The notes under the pieces are model-generated. The model saw only the letters and a program-made list of their open reading frames with translations, searched no databases and was not told where the DNA came from. A stretch of 43,696 nucleotides of DNA, taken from Trinickia diaoshuihuensis (lineage in GTDB: Bacteria; Pseudomonadota; Gammaproteobacteria; Burkholderiales; Burkholderiaceae). The position numbers were made by a program, and so were the translations under genes. The stretch is taken from positions 1 through 43,696 of the forward strand of contig NZ_QUBS01000069.1 of NCBI RefSeq assembly GCF_003390925.1, read 5' to 3'. Of the stretch, positions 15,697 through 24,867 are shown in pieces (the stretch's first letter is position 1; each line of letters opens with the position of its first letter).

Positions 15697-17145
15697 ATGA
15701 ATTTGAGCGAATACACGCGGTACGACGCAATCGGGTTGGCGCAATTGGTTGCGGCGAAGGAGGTCTCATCCGAGGAACTCGTGCAGGCGGCGCGATCGGC
15801 GATCGAGACCGTCAATCCGAAGATCAATGCTGTTATCGAACACTGGCCGGCTGCCGAGGCCGGCGCTCGTGCAAGCGACGGCACAGGGCCGCTCGCCGGC
15901 GTGCCGTTTCTTGTCAAGGATCTTGCCTTATCCATGCAGGGCAAGCGGCTCGAACTCGGGAGCCGGCTTGCCCGTGGTCTCGTCGCGCCCGCCGACTCGT
16001 GGCTGATGTCCCGGTTCCGCGCGGCGGGATTGATCACGATCGGTCGCACCACCACGCCGGAATTTGCTTTTAGCACTACGACCGAATCCGCGCTGCAAGG
16101 CGTGACGCGCAACCCATGGCAACCCGAGTCGAGCACCGGAGGTTCGAGCGGCGGCGCAGCGGCCGCGGTGGCCGCGGGCATCGTGCCGCTCGCGCACGCC
16201 ACCGACGCGGCGGGCTCGATTCGCATTCCCGCTGGTTACACCGGCCTCTTCGGTTTGAAGCCGACGCGTGGCCGCGTCTCTAACGGCCCGGCGCTCGACG
16301 AGGTGTTCGCCGGATTCGGCGTGCAATTGGGCGTGAGCCGAAGCGTGCGGGATAGCGCGGCGTTGCTCGACGCGGTACAAGGCGGCGCGACCGGTGAACC
16401 CTACGTCACGGCGGCGCCTGAACGGAGCTTTGTCTCCGAAGTCGGCCGCGACCCCGGCACGCTCAGGATTGGGTTCATGACCGATCCATGGAGCGGCGAC
16501 CGTACCGATCCGGCAATCGTCGCGGCCACGCACTCGACGATCGCGCTTCTGGAGGACTTGGGGCACGAGGTGCACGAAGCGACGATGGACTTGGGCGTTT
16601 CCTGGGAGGCGTTCGTCGACATGAATGCGACGATTTGGACCGCGACACTGGTCGGTTGGATCGAAGCGCTGGCGGCCGCGACAGGCAGGCCGATAGATCC
16701 CACGACCCTCGAGCCCGCCACTTTGGCGTGCTTTCGCTATGGCTCGGACCGCAACGCCTCGTCTTTCGCGGGCGCATTGGTTACGCGCAACACGGTCACG
16801 CGCGCGATCGGCGCTTGGTTCGAACGATACGACGTGCTGCTTACCCCGACGCTTGGACGTATGCCGCCGCCGATCGGTACATACAGCGCCGGCGCCGAGC
16901 ACATGAACGGACTTGAATGGACTGAACATGTGTTTCGCCATGCGCCCTTCACGCCGCCGATGAACGTCGCGGGCGTGCCGGCGATGTCGGTGCCGCTCGA
17001 AGTGCATCCCGAGTCGGGGCTGCCGATAGGCGTCCAATTCGCGGCGGGCTTCGCACGGGAGGACATGCTGCTGAGACTGGCGGGGCAACTCGAAGCGGCG
17101 AGGCCCTGGGCGAAACGGCGGCCGCCGATTTGGGCGGGGGCCTGA
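15697..17145 (+). CDS. amidase (amidase-signature family)
   Basis: A 482-aa cytoplasmic hydrolase of the amidase-signature family, which uses a Ser-cisSer-Lys triad. The Lys is seen at K74 ('PFLVKDL'), the Gly/Ser-rich signature with the cis-Ser at S150 ('[15 protein letters not shown]'), and the nucleophile at S174 in '[10 protein letters not shown]', where most members have DGGGSIRIPA. The substitution keeps the catalytic Ser. The substrate is unknown; members include enantiomer-selective amidases, indoleacetamide hydrolases and 6-aminohexanoate cyclic-dimer hydrolases. No GatA role is likely, since gatB/gatC are not here. GGAGG precedes the ATG. Controlled by the divergent LysR gene. Confidence 0.9.
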   Translation: MNLSEYTRYDAIGLAQLVAAKEVSSEELVQAARSAIETVNPKINAVIEHWPAAEAGARASDGTGPLAGVPFLVKDLALSMQGKRLELGSRLARGLVAPADSWLMSRFRAAGLITIGRTTTPEFAFSTTTESALQGVTRNPWQPESSTGGSSGGAAAAVAAGIVPLAHATDAAGSIRIPAGYTGLFGLKPTRGRVSNGPALDEVFAGFGVQLGVSRSVRDSAALLDAVQGGATGEPYVTAAPERSFVSEVGRDPGTLRIGFMTDPWSGDRTDPAIVAATHSTIALLEDLGHEVHEATMDLGVSWEAFVDMNATIWTATLVGWIEALAAATGRPIDPTTLEPATLACFRYGSDRNASSFAGALVTRNTVTRAIGAWFERYDVLLTPTLGRMPPPIGTYSAGAEHMNGLEWTEHVFRHAPFTPPMNVAGVPAMSVPLEVHPESGLPIGVQFAAGFAREDMLLRLAGQLEAARPWAKRRPPIWAGA

Positions 17146-17169
17146 GTTCGCCAGAAATCCAGTCGTCGT

Positions 17170-17676
17170 CTAGCGCAGCGGCTTACACATATGCTCCTCG
17201 TCATAGAACCGATCGCCGACCCGCATCGCGCGCGGTTCTACGCCGAACGTCCGGAAGCCTTGCGACAAGTAGAGATTCTTTGCCGCCACGTTTTCCGCGT
17301 TCACGCAGAGCATGAGTTGAACGACGTGCCAGCTTTCCGATGCATGATTGGACGCAGCCGTCAGCAGTGCCTGCGCGATTCCGCGGCCACGATATGCGGG
17401 GTTCACGAACACGCCCCATATCGTGGCCTTATGGCTGACCTTCAGCAATGGCTCGCGGCGAACCCCGGTTATACCGGCGAGTACCTCACCGTCGAAGGCG
17501 CCAAAGACGGTTTGGACCGGCGTGGTCTCGATGCGCGCTTGCATGTGTTCGATCGGCCTTGCCAGCTCCTCGTCCGGGGTAGGCCATATCGATGCCGGCG
17601 CGGTCTCAGCGGCGAGCACGCGCAATGATTTGAAACGTTCGGCATCGTCGGGGCATAGCGGACGGATCGTGATCAT
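17170..17676 (-). CDS. GNAT-family N-acetyltransferase
   Basis: A 168-aa GNAT protein. The acetyl-CoA binding motif A is seen as 'WGVFVNPAYRGRGIAQALLTAA' (RGxGxA-type at ~97-103), and motif B as 'NVAAKNLYLSQGFRTFG'. It transfers an acetyl group to an unidentified amine or protein N-terminus. Downstream of, and on the same strand as, the deacetylase-fold gene after 93 bp, but with no visible functional link. Confidence 0.85.
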   Translation of the reverse strand: MITIRPLCPDDAERFKSLRVLAAETAPASIWPTPDEELARPIEHMQARIETTPVQTVFGAFDGEVLAGITGVRREPLLKVSHKATIWGVFVNPAYRGRGIAQALLTAASNHASESWHVVQLMLCVNAENVAAKNLYLSQGFRTFGVEPRAMRVGDRFYDEEHMCKPLR

Positions 17677-17769
17677 GTTTTTAAGGCACCGCGAGAGGGG
17701 ACTCGCTACATTACCGGATCGCCCCGCCGCCGTGCAACGCTACACCTGCCATATCGACCGAACCAGCCG

Positions 17770-18813
17770 TTAGATGGTCTCGGTCTCACGCACCGTGATG
17801 GGGCTTTGCAGTGCGTAGCGTGCGATATCGTCCTTACGCATGAACGCCACGCCGGGATGGCTCTTCGCATAGCGCAGGAATTGATCCCACGCGCGCACCA
17901 TCTGCGGCGACCCGCTGATGCGATCGTGCGCGCTGATCGACATCATGCGCCGGCGCGATCCCGCCTCTTCATAGAGTTGGTCGAAGTCGAACTTGATTTG
18001 CTCGAGAAATTTGTCCGGCGAGTAATTGCGGCCTTCCACCAGCAAGATATCGTTGTTGCGCAGCGTGTAGGGGACGACGACAAAGTCCTTCCCGTTGACC
18101 TTTTCGATAAACGGCTCGTCGCGGCTCAGATCGTCGATGTGATAAACGTAGCCTAGCTCCTGCAAAAGGCCGAGCGTGTTCGGTCCACGTCGCAGCCAGT
18201 TGCAGTTGTATCCGATCGGCCGCTGCCCGGTGACCTCTTCCACCATCGATTGCGCTTGGATCAGGAACTCACGTTCTTGCGCCGGCGTCATCGCATATTG
18301 CGAGCTCCAGCGCGGCCCATGACCCGTCGCTTCGTGTCCACGCGCGACGATCTCGCGAGCCAGTTCGGGATGGCGCTTGGCGGCCTCGCCGATCATATGA
18401 CACGACACCTTCACGCCGTGACGGTCCCATAGATCGAGCATCCGCGGAATACCCTCGCGATAGCCGTAGGCAAACCAAGTCTGCCCGGCCAGATCAGCCG
18501 GTACGCTCGGCGGAAAGTCCACTTTCGGGAAGGGATTGTCCGCGCCCTTCGGCGGCTGGCCACCTGCTTCGAACTGCATGGAAATGGAAATGACGAGGCG
18601 TGCCCCGTTGGGCCAAAACTCGCCTTGCTTCGGGGCGGCGGTGGTGCCGGCGGAGAGTGGATTGCTTTGCGCGGAGGCTTGGCCCGCCATGACGGCGCCC
18701 AGTGCGAGGGCACCCGCGCCTAGGCCCGCCTGGGCCATGAATGCGCGCCGGCTAGGCGTACTCGGCGTCTGTTCGTTCAATGAGTGATGTGCGGCGTTTT
18801 CTTTCATGGGCAT
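17770..18813 (-). CDS. polysaccharide-deacetylase-fold hydrolase (PuuE-like) with Tat signal
   Basis: A 347-aa protein with a twin-arginine export signal ('SRRAFMAQAGLG' at ~21-32, hydrophobic stretch, cleavage near 'ASAQ' ~49). The mature part is a NodB/PuuE-type fold: 'VSCHMIGEAAKRHPELAREIVARGHEATGHGPRW' has the metal-binding His pattern, and 'MMSISAHDRISG' the C-terminal His motif. This subgroup resembles PuuE allantoinase and other amide or imide hydrolases more than chitin deacetylases. Exported, so it acts in the periplasm, unlike PuuE. A CGAGGA ribosome-binding site precedes the chosen ATG (18813). Third gene of an operon with an MFS transporter and a tautomerase. Confidence 0.8.
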   Translation of the reverse strand: MPMKENAAHHSLNEQTPSTPSRRAFMAQAGLGAGALALGAVMAGQASAQSNPLSAGTTAAPKQGEFWPNGARLVISISMQFEAGGQPPKGADNPFPKVDFPPSVPADLAGQTWFAYGYREGIPRMLDLWDRHGVKVSCHMIGEAAKRHPELAREIVARGHEATGHGPRWSSQYAMTPAQEREFLIQAQSMVEEVTGQRPIGYNCNWLRRGPNTLGLLQELGYVYHIDDLSRDEPFIEKVNGKDFVVVPYTLRNNDILLVEGRNYSPDKFLEQIKFDFDQLYEEAGSRRRMMSISAHDRISGSPQMVRAWDQFLRYAKSHPGVAFMRKDDIARYALQSPITVRETETI

Positions 18814-18981
18814 GTCGGTATCCTCGGGACGCTTGATGGGTTGAGCGACGAAGTCGTAGAGATTCTTGGAGAAGCGCTCGCAAGTCCCGAAAAGATTCTC
18901 CGGCCGATGAGACGATTCGAGAATTGGGCTTGCGATGAACAGACTTTCAAGCCATACAGGAAAGCGCTCCGTTGGCCGCCT

Positions 18982-20307
18982 CTAGCGGCGCGAACGGTTG
19001 CGCCAAGCGAGTGTCAGCAGCGCGGCCGCCGACGCACTCAATGCCAGTAACGCGGTGGAAACGGTGGCATCGTGAAAACGATCCTTCAACCAGCCGAAGG
19101 CAAACGGCCCAAAGAAGCCCGATAGGTTGCCGATGCTGTTGATTGCCGCGATACCGGCCGCGGCAGCCGTTCCGGAAAGCCGAGCAGTGGGCAAATTCCA
19201 AAACAGCGGTAGGGCGGTGAGCGTGCCGGCGCAACTGATCGAGGCGCCGATGAGCACATACGACAAGCTCTGATTTCCGAGCGCCATCAGCGCAAAACCG
19301 ATCGCGGCCATCGCGGCCCCGCCCGCGACGTAGATGAGCCAACTGCGGTGGCGGTCGGCGCGGCGCGCACAGAGGTTCATGGCGACGATGGCGGTCGCGT
19401 ACGGAATCGCGCTTTGTAAACCGATCGCCGCGAGGTTGGACGAGCCGGCGGACCTAACTAGCGTCGGCAACCAGAAGCCGAGGCCATAAAGCCCTGCAAG
19501 CAGCAGAAAGTAGATTGAAGAGAGGAGTAGGAGGTCGATGAACGAAGTCCTTCCGACACCCGGGAGGACTGCAGCCGCGGGATTGTCGTCGACGAGTGCG
19601 CGACGCACGGCTTGCGCCTCGGCGGACGAGAGCCAGCGCGCGTCGCTGGGCGCATCCGGCAGCAAAAGGCGGATCGTCATACCGACGGCGATCGTCGGCA
19701 GCCCACCGACGATGAAATTCCAGCGCCAGCCCGCGAGGGTCGCGAAGCCGTCGAGATTCGCCATGATCCAGCCGGAAAGCAGGTTGCCGAAAATGCCGGC
19801 GACCGCCGTGGCACTCATGAACAACGTGGTCATGCGACCGCGCCGATGCGCCGGAAACCAATACGTTAGGTAAAGGACGATGCCTGGAAAGAATCCCGCC
19901 TCCGCCATGCCGAGCAAGAAGCGCTGAAGATAGAAACTCGCGGGCGTCTGTACGAGCGCCGCTGCCGCGGACGCGATGCCCCAAGTGATCATGATCCTTG
20001 CGATCCAACGGCGCGCTCCGAAACGATGCAGCATCAAGTTGCTCGGCACTTCGAAGAGGAAGTAGCCGACAAAGAAGATACCCGCGCCGAAGCCGTACAC
20101 GGCTTCGCTAAAGCCAAGCTGCGCCGCCATTTGGAGCTTGGCCGTTCCCACGTTCACGCGGTCGAGATACGCGAGCACTTGAGCGACCAAGAGCAGCGGC
20201 ATGAGGCGCCAGACGATACGCCGGTACAGCTTCTCGTCCGGCGCGGCCGTTTGCGTCTCGGGAGGAAGGGGCGCGACAGCGCCTTTCATTGCATCGATGG
20301 TGTTCAC
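18982..20307 (-). CDS. MFS transporter, ACS family
   Basis: A 441-aa inner-membrane protein with about 12 hydrophobic segments and the ACS signature 'YLDRVNVGTAKLQMAAQLGFSEAVYGFGAGIFFVGY'. It probably imports an organic acid in symport with protons. It starts with GTG (20307), supported by AGGAG 7 bp upstream. It lies between the CHMI-like gene (61 bp) and the Tat-exported hydrolase (168 bp), and the three probably form one operon under the divergent LysR gene. Confidence 0.9.
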   Translation of the reverse strand: MNTIDAMKGAVAPLPPETQTAAPDEKLYRRIVWRLMPLLLVAQVLAYLDRVNVGTAKLQMAAQLGFSEAVYGFGAGIFFVGYFLFEVPSNLMLHRFGARRWIARIMITWGIASAAAALVQTPASFYLQRFLLGMAEAGFFPGIVLYLTYWFPAHRRGRMTTLFMSATAVAGIFGNLLSGWIMANLDGFATLAGWRWNFIVGGLPTIAVGMTIRLLLPDAPSDARWLSSAEAQAVRRALVDDNPAAAVLPGVGRTSFIDLLLLSSIYFLLLAGLYGLGFWLPTLVRSAGSSNLAAIGLQSAIPYATAIVAMNLCARRADRHRSWLIYVAGGAAMAAIGFALMALGNQSLSYVLIGASISCAGTLTALPLFWNLPTARLSGTAAAAGIAAINSIGNLSGFFGPFAFGWLKDRFHDATVSTALLALSASAAALLTLAWRNRSRR

Positions 20308-20368
20308 AGTCGTCTCCTGTCTTGTTCTATTGGCCGAGCCGCGGGTTCACGGCTCATGGCCCGCCGTT

Positions 20369-20761
20369 TCAAACCACGTCCGCCAGGGCGCCCCGGTGTC
20401 TTCCCGAAACGGACTTGAGATAGGGCTCGGCGCTCGCGTCCACGACGAATACGCAGCACTGCCACCAGCCGTCGCCGACGTCGTTCGCGACGGCTTCTCT
20501 GACCGCGTCGTGTACGGTTTCACCCATTAATTGCTTAACGTGAGGAGACCTCGGCTTCGAGAGGAGGAGTCGAACGACGATGAATTCGCCGCTTGGATCG
20601 TCTCCGGCGAGAAATTCATCGGCGGCGTATAGGCGGCTCTTGAGTTCGTCGAGCACCGCGTGACCCGTGGCAGCGAGGCGCTCATGAACCTTGCGCGCCA
20701 GTTGCGCGAAGTCTATCGCCCGCCGCATGGCTGGCGTCGCTTCATATATGAGGTGTGGCAT
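20369..20761 (-). CDS. 5-carboxymethyl-2-hydroxymuconate isomerase-like tautomerase
   Basis: A 130-aa protein beginning 'MPHLIYEATPAM', which gives an N-terminal Pro after Met removal, the catalytic base of the tautomerase superfamily. Length and pattern ('FAQLARKVHERLAATG', then 'VVRLLLSKPRSPHVKQLMGETVHDAV') match CHMI (HpaF), which isomerises a ring-cleavage product in homoprotocatechuate breakdown. No other hpa genes are here, so a related enol/keto tautomerisation is more cautious. First gene of the minus-strand operon; divergent from the LysR gene, 95 bp between starts. Confidence 0.8.
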   Translation of the reverse strand: MPHLIYEATPAMRRAIDFAQLARKVHERLAATGHAVLDELKSRLYAADEFLAGDDPSGEFIVVRLLLSKPRSPHVKQLMGETVHDAVREAVANDVGDGWWQCCVFVVDASAEPYLKSVSGRHRGALADVV

Positions 20762-20822
20762 CGATCACGCTCGGGTTCGTCAGGATGGCCGAAGCATAGG
20801 GGCGAAGAACCGTCGTGTATAT

Positions 20823-20847
20823 TTATCTTTGTCGATACAACAGATAA
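20823..20847. promoter_or_regulatory. nested inverted repeat between LysR and the CHMI operon
   Basis: Outer arms TTATCT / AGATAA are 13 bp apart, and inside them lies TTGT-CGAT-ACAA. The site ends 9 bp before the LysR start and overlaps its AAGGA ribosome-binding site, while it is ~60 bp upstream of the divergent CHMI-like gene. This is the usual place for a LysR autorepression/activation site. Confidence 0.5.
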
Positions 20848-20856
20848 GGAACGGTT

Positions 20857-21750
20857 ATGAATACGGCGGCGATCGATCTGCGGCTCATGCGTAGCTTCAT
20901 CGCGGTCGCGCGAACCGGCAGCGTGACGCGAGCCGCGGCCGAATTGCATTTGACGCAGCCGGCGCTGTCGCAGCATCTTCGCGAATTGACGGCACTCATC
21001 GGCGTAGCGTTGATCGACCGCGTGGGCCGCGGCATTGCGCTTACCCATGCCGGTGAGCGGCTATACGCACAGCTCGATCCGCTGCTCGCTCAAATCGATC
21101 GCGTCCTGACCGATGCGGTGGATCAGACGCATTTGGTGCAAGGCGCGTTACGTATCGGCGCCATCGAAACGTATGCGCGTTCGCTCGTCGTTCCGGCAAT
21201 TGCCGCGGTGCTCACTCGGCATCCGCAATTGCGTGTGTCGGTACGTGAGTTGCCGGCCGCCGCAATCGATCGAGCTCTGTCGGAAAACGAACTCGATGTG
21301 GGCGTCGCGTTTTCGCATCTGTCGAGCGCCGAGATCGACCAGCGCACGTTATTCGAGGAGAAGCTGGGCCTAGCTTGGCTTGCGCCGTCGGGCGGGCGCA
21401 AGCGTCAGGTGCCATTGCAGACGGTGGCGCGGCATCCCCTTGCGTTGCTGAACGGGGACTTCGCCATGCGCAGGCAAATCGATGCCGTCTTCGCGAAGGC
21501 AAACATTGCGCTCGACGTGCGTGTCGAAGCCACGAATGTCGATTCTCTGATGCGGCTCGCGGAGACTGGGCAACACGCGACGATTGCGAGCCGCCTCGCA
21601 TTGCCGCGCGACACGCGACTCGCCTGGGCGCCGATCGCCGATGGCGGGTTGACGCGTATCGGCGCGCTGCGTTGGCGCAAGGGCCGGACTTTCTCGCCCG
21701 CGATCGAGCAGTTCGCGCAGGCCTTGATCGAACGGATAGGCACAGCATGA
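20857..21750 (+). CDS. LysR-type transcriptional regulator of the CHMI-MFS-hydrolase operon
   Basis: A 297-aa LysR regulator with HTH at ~8-65 ('GSVTRAAAELHLTQPALSQHLRELTALIGVALIDR') and an effector domain from ~95 ('LRIGAIETYARSLVVPAIAAVL'). It is divergent from the CHMI-like gene with a nested inverted repeat in between, so it most likely controls that operon and itself. The downstream ABC operon has its own GntR regulator. Confidence 0.9.
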   Translation: MNTAAIDLRLMRSFIAVARTGSVTRAAAELHLTQPALSQHLRELTALIGVALIDRVGRGIALTHAGERLYAQLDPLLAQIDRVLTDAVDQTHLVQGALRIGAIETYARSLVVPAIAAVLTRHPQLRVSVRELPAAAIDRALSENELDVGVAFSHLSSAEIDQRTLFEEKLGLAWLAPSGGRKRQVPLQTVARHPLALLNGDFAMRRQIDAVFAKANIALDVRVEATNVDSLMRLAETGQHATIASRLALPRDTRLAWAPIADGGLTRIGALRWRKGRTFSPAIEQFAQALIERIGTA

Positions 21751-21829
21751 ACGTCCGACGCTGCGCGCATCCGTAGGCATTCGACGCGCGTCAGTGTTTA
21801 CACGGATGGGTGATCACGCATTTCTTTTC

Positions 21830-21847
21830 ATAATATCAACATACTAT
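21830..21847. promoter_or_regulatory. candidate operator of the arabinoside operon
   Basis: ATAATAT-CAAC-ATACTAT is an 18-bp imperfect dyad (six of seven arm positions pair) in the only AT-rich stretch before the ABC transporter operon, ~35 bp ahead of the first start codon. Size and AT content fit a FadR-type GntR site; the operon's last gene encodes such a regulator. Confidence 0.4.
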
Positions 21848-21881
21848 TTGCGGCGGTACGAGACTACTCCTAGGAGGCACC

Positions 21882-22970
21882 GTGACGGGCATCCGATTGA
21901 GCGGCGTAACGAAGCGGTATGGCGAAACGGAGGTCATCAACGGCCTCGACCTCGACATTCACTCGGGAGAGTTCCTCGTCTTTCTCGGCCCTTCCGGTTG
22001 CGGAAAGTCCACGTTGCTGCGGATGATCGCAGGCCTCGAAACCGTCAGCGAAGGGCAGATCAGCATTGGCGACCGGCGCGTGAACGAGCAGCCGCCGGGC
22101 AAGCGCGGCGTGGCGATGGTGTTTCAGCATTACGCGCTTTATCCGCATATGACCGTGTACGACAACATGGCATTCGGCTTGCGCAATACGGGCGTCAGCG
22201 CGGGCATCGTGGAGCAGCGCATTGCCGAAGCCGCCCGCATGCTAGAACTCGGTGCTCTACTTACGCGGCGTCCGGCGCAGTTGTCGGGCGGGCAGCGGCA
22301 ACGCGTGGCAATAGGCCGGGCCGTCGTTAAAGAACCCCAAGCATTTTTATTCGACGAACCCCTGTCCAATCTCGATGCCGCATTGCGCACGCGCACGAGG
22401 CTGGAGCTTGCGCGAATCCATCAGCGCTTGCATGCCACGATGGTGTTCGTCACCCACGATCAAGTGGAGGCGATGACGCTGGCGACACGAATCGTGGTCA
22501 TGAATCGAGGCCGTATCGAACAGATCGGCGCTCCGCTCGAGATCTATAAACGACCCGCGACGCGCTTCGTTGCGGGCTTTGTCGGCGCCCCGGCAATGAA
22601 TTTCATCGATATCGAGCGCGCGGGCGAAAACGGCGGCCGGCTCATCGCTAAGCTGCCGTTCGACGGCGTGCGAACACCGACCGCGATTTCCACTTCGAGC
22701 TTGCCGGCAGGCAAACTCACCTTAGGTGTCCGCGCCGAACACGTTGTGCTCGATCCGCAAGGGCCGCTCGCCGGCCGTGCCGAAGTGATCGAGCGGCTCG
22801 GCGACCGCTCGCTCGCGCATATCAGCATGGCTAACGGTCAATTGCTCGTGGCTGAATTGCCCCGCGCGTCCGAGCTCGAGATCCAAATCGGCGATACCGT
22901 TCGGATGAGCCTCGATGCCGCTCATCTGCATCTATTCGACGAAACCGGGAAGGCTTGGCATGGCCTCTGA
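21882..22970 (+). CDS. sugar ABC transporter ATP-binding protein (MsmK/UgpC/MalK type)
   Basis: A 362-aa ATPase: Walker A 'GPSGCGKST' (~36-44), Q-loop 'FQHYALYPHMTVYDN', signature 'LSGGQRQRVAIGRA' (~134-147), Walker B 'AFLFDEPLSNLDA', H-loop 'FVTHDQVEAMTLA', then the C-terminal regulatory TOBE/OB domain (from ~240) typical of carbohydrate importers. It starts with GTG, preceded by a perfect AGGAGG. It powers the two permeases downstream and overlaps the first by 11 bp. The gene order (ATPase first, binding protein after the permeases) differs from many sugar operons. Confidence 0.95.
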   Translation: MTGIRLSGVTKRYGETEVINGLDLDIHSGEFLVFLGPSGCGKSTLLRMIAGLETVSEGQISIGDRRVNEQPPGKRGVAMVFQHYALYPHMTVYDNMAFGLRNTGVSAGIVEQRIAEAARMLELGALLTRRPAQLSGGQRQRVAIGRAVVKEPQAFLFDEPLSNLDAALRTRTRLELARIHQRLHATMVFVTHDQVEAMTLATRIVVMNRGRIEQIGAPLEIYKRPATRFVAGFVGAPAMNFIDIERAGENGGRLIAKLPFDGVRTPTAISTSSLPAGKLTLGVRAEHVVLDPQGPLAGRAEVIERLGDRSLAHISMANGQLLVAELPRASELEIQIGDTVRMSLDAAHLHLFDETGKAWHGL

Positions 22971-23886
22971 CCGCTCCTTGTCGATGCCGCTGCCGAAGGG
23001 GCGCGAGCATCGGCGGCGCGATCTGCGCGCTCCGTGGTCGAACGCTTTGTTCGTGCTGCCGTTCGTGATCGTGTACTTGCTACTGCTGGTCGTGCCGCTA
23101 AGCTTCGGCTGGTGGCTCAGTCTTCAACGCGTGGATCTACTGGCCGGCACGAGCGAATTCATCGGTTTGCGCAACTATCTCGACCTCGCGCTCGACCCGA
23201 TATTTCGCGGCGCGATGCGCAATACGTTTTACTTCGTGCTGTTGACGGTCCCTGTCTTCGTGGCGCTCGGCCTCGCCTTGGCCCTCGTGTTGAATCGCCC
23301 GGGACGCTTGGGCGCCGCATTGCGCGCATTGTTTTTCGGCTCTTCGGTGCTGTCCGTCACGATCGTCACGCTGGTTTGGAAGCTGGTGATGATGCCCGGT
23401 AATGGCTTGCTCGCGGACGTAAGCCGTGCGTTGCATCTACCGGAATTCCTGCCGCTGATGCATGAGGCCACCGCATTACCGGCGATTGCGGTGGTGACGC
23501 TCTGGTGGATCATGGGGCTGCCGATGATGCTGTTCCTTGCCGCACTCCAGCAAATTCCACCCGAGCTGTACGAAGCCGCCGCGCTCGACAACGCGACACG
23601 CTGGCGCATTTTCACGAAAATCACCCTACCGTCGATTTGGCGAACCGTCGCGCTCGTAGCCGTCGTCGAGGCCGTATTGCAATTCCAGTTGTTCGGCCAG
23701 GCTCAGTTGCTCACGGATGGCGGGCCGAACAACTCCACGCGGCCGCTCGTGCAATTCATCTATGAAACGGGCTTCCGCCAATGGTCGTTCGGCTATTCCG
23801 CGGCGGCGGCACAGGTCCTCTTCGCGTTGATGCTGATCGGCGTGGCCGTGCAAGCCTGGTTACTGCGTAAGAAGGAGAGAGCATGA
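22960..23886 (+). CDS. sugar ABC transporter permease (MalF/LacF type)
   Basis: A 308-aa inner-membrane protein with six hydrophobic segments and the EAA loop that docks to the ATPase ('YEAAALDNATRWRIFTKITLPSI'). The start at 22960 overlaps the ATPase gene; the stop overlaps the next permease (ATGA). It partners with the second permease to form the channel for a sugar or oligosaccharide, probably an arabinose-containing one judging from the GH51 enzyme downstream. Confidence 0.9.
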   Translation: MASDRSLSMPLPKGREHRRRDLRAPWSNALFVLPFVIVYLLLLVVPLSFGWWLSLQRVDLLAGTSEFIGLRNYLDLALDPIFRGAMRNTFYFVLLTVPVFVALGLALALVLNRPGRLGAALRALFFGSSVLSVTIVTLVWKLVMMPGNGLLADVSRALHLPEFLPLMHEATALPAIAVVTLWWIMGLPMMLFLAALQQIPPELYEAAALDNATRWRIFTKITLPSIWRTVALVAVVEAVLQFQLFGQAQLLTDGGPNNSTRPLVQFIYETGFRQWSFGYSAAAAQVLFALMLIGVAVQAWLLRKKERA

Positions 23887-24746
23887 GCACACTGGCTTTC
23901 GACGCACGTGCGGGCGGCGCCATCGGCGGACGCCTTGGCGATCGCTTGATGCTCGGCGCGGTGATTGCGCTCGCGCTGCTTTGGATTACGCCGCTGCTCT
24001 GGGTGCTGTGCCTCTCGTTCAAGCCCAACGCATTTCTCGAGCAGCATACCGACGTCCTCTTCTCGCCGCCCTTCACGCTGCAAAACTATACGAACATCCT
24101 CCATACGTCGGCGGTCGGCGGATGGCTCGTCAATAGTTTGATTGCTTCCGTCGGCCAGACGTTGCTGACGCTCGTCATCGCCTCGCTCGCAGGCTACGGC
24201 TTCGCCCGCACGGAGTTCCCTGGCCGGCGTTATGTCTACATCCTTTGCCTTTGCGGCCTCGCCGTACCCGAGCAGGCGCTCGTGATTCCGCTGCACCACA
24301 TTTTCGCGGCGCTCGATTGGCACAATACTTACGGCGCGCTGATCCTGCCTCGGCTTGCATCCCCATTCGGGGTGTACTTGATGACGCAATACTTCAAGGC
24401 CGTACCGATCGAGATCGAGGAGGCGGCGTTGCTCGACAATGCCTCGCGCTTCAAGGTGTTTTGGCGCGTCGTCCTTCCGCTGTCGCTGCCCGCTCAGGCC
24501 ACGCTGGCGATCTTCACGTTCCTCAGTGCATGGAACGATTACCTGTGGCCGCTCGTGTCGGCGTCGAAGCCGGAGATGTACACGTTGACGATCGGACTCG
24601 CATCCACTCAAGGCAATTTCGCGCAGTCGGAGGGCATCGGGTACCTCATGGCGCAGGCGATCTTCGCCGGACTTCCCATCTTCGTGTTGTATCTGTTCTT
24701 CCAGAAGTACATCGTCGCAGCCGTGTCAGGGACCGCCGCGCGGTAA
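23883..24746 (+). CDS. sugar ABC transporter permease (MalG/LacG type)
   Basis: A 287-aa inner-membrane permease with six hydrophobic segments and its EAA loop 'IEEAALLDNASRFKVFWRVVLPLS'. The tail 'FFQKYIVAAVSGTAAR' ends like other CUT1-family MalG homologues ('xxKYxxxGLTxGAVK'). It overlaps the upstream permease by 4 bp and forms a heterodimer with it. Confidence 0.9.
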   Translation: MSTLAFDARAGGAIGGRLGDRLMLGAVIALALLWITPLLWVLCLSFKPNAFLEQHTDVLFSPPFTLQNYTNILHTSAVGGWLVNSLIASVGQTLLTLVIASLAGYGFARTEFPGRRYVYILCLCGLAVPEQALVIPLHHIFAALDWHNTYGALILPRLASPFGVYLMTQYFKAVPIEIEEAALLDNASRFKVFWRVVLPLSLPAQATLAIFTFLSAWNDYLWPLVSASKPEMYTLTIGLASTQGNFAQSEGIGYLMAQAIFAGLPIFVLYLFFQKYIVAAVSGTAAR

Positions 24747-24867
24747 TCCAGCGGCGTATCCGGACGGTTAGATTCAAATAGATCGATCGTTGTCGATTAG
24801 AGGTCCTAATTAAAGAAAAGGCGCGCGCGTGAAGCCTGCATGCCGCCGGTTTTTCCAGGAGACAGAG

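Noticed and set aside
17770-18813. Cell-wall or chitin deacetylase
   Set aside because: The residues around the His motifs resemble PuuE/allantoinase-type proteins more than NodB chitin deacetylases, and the operon is metabolic.
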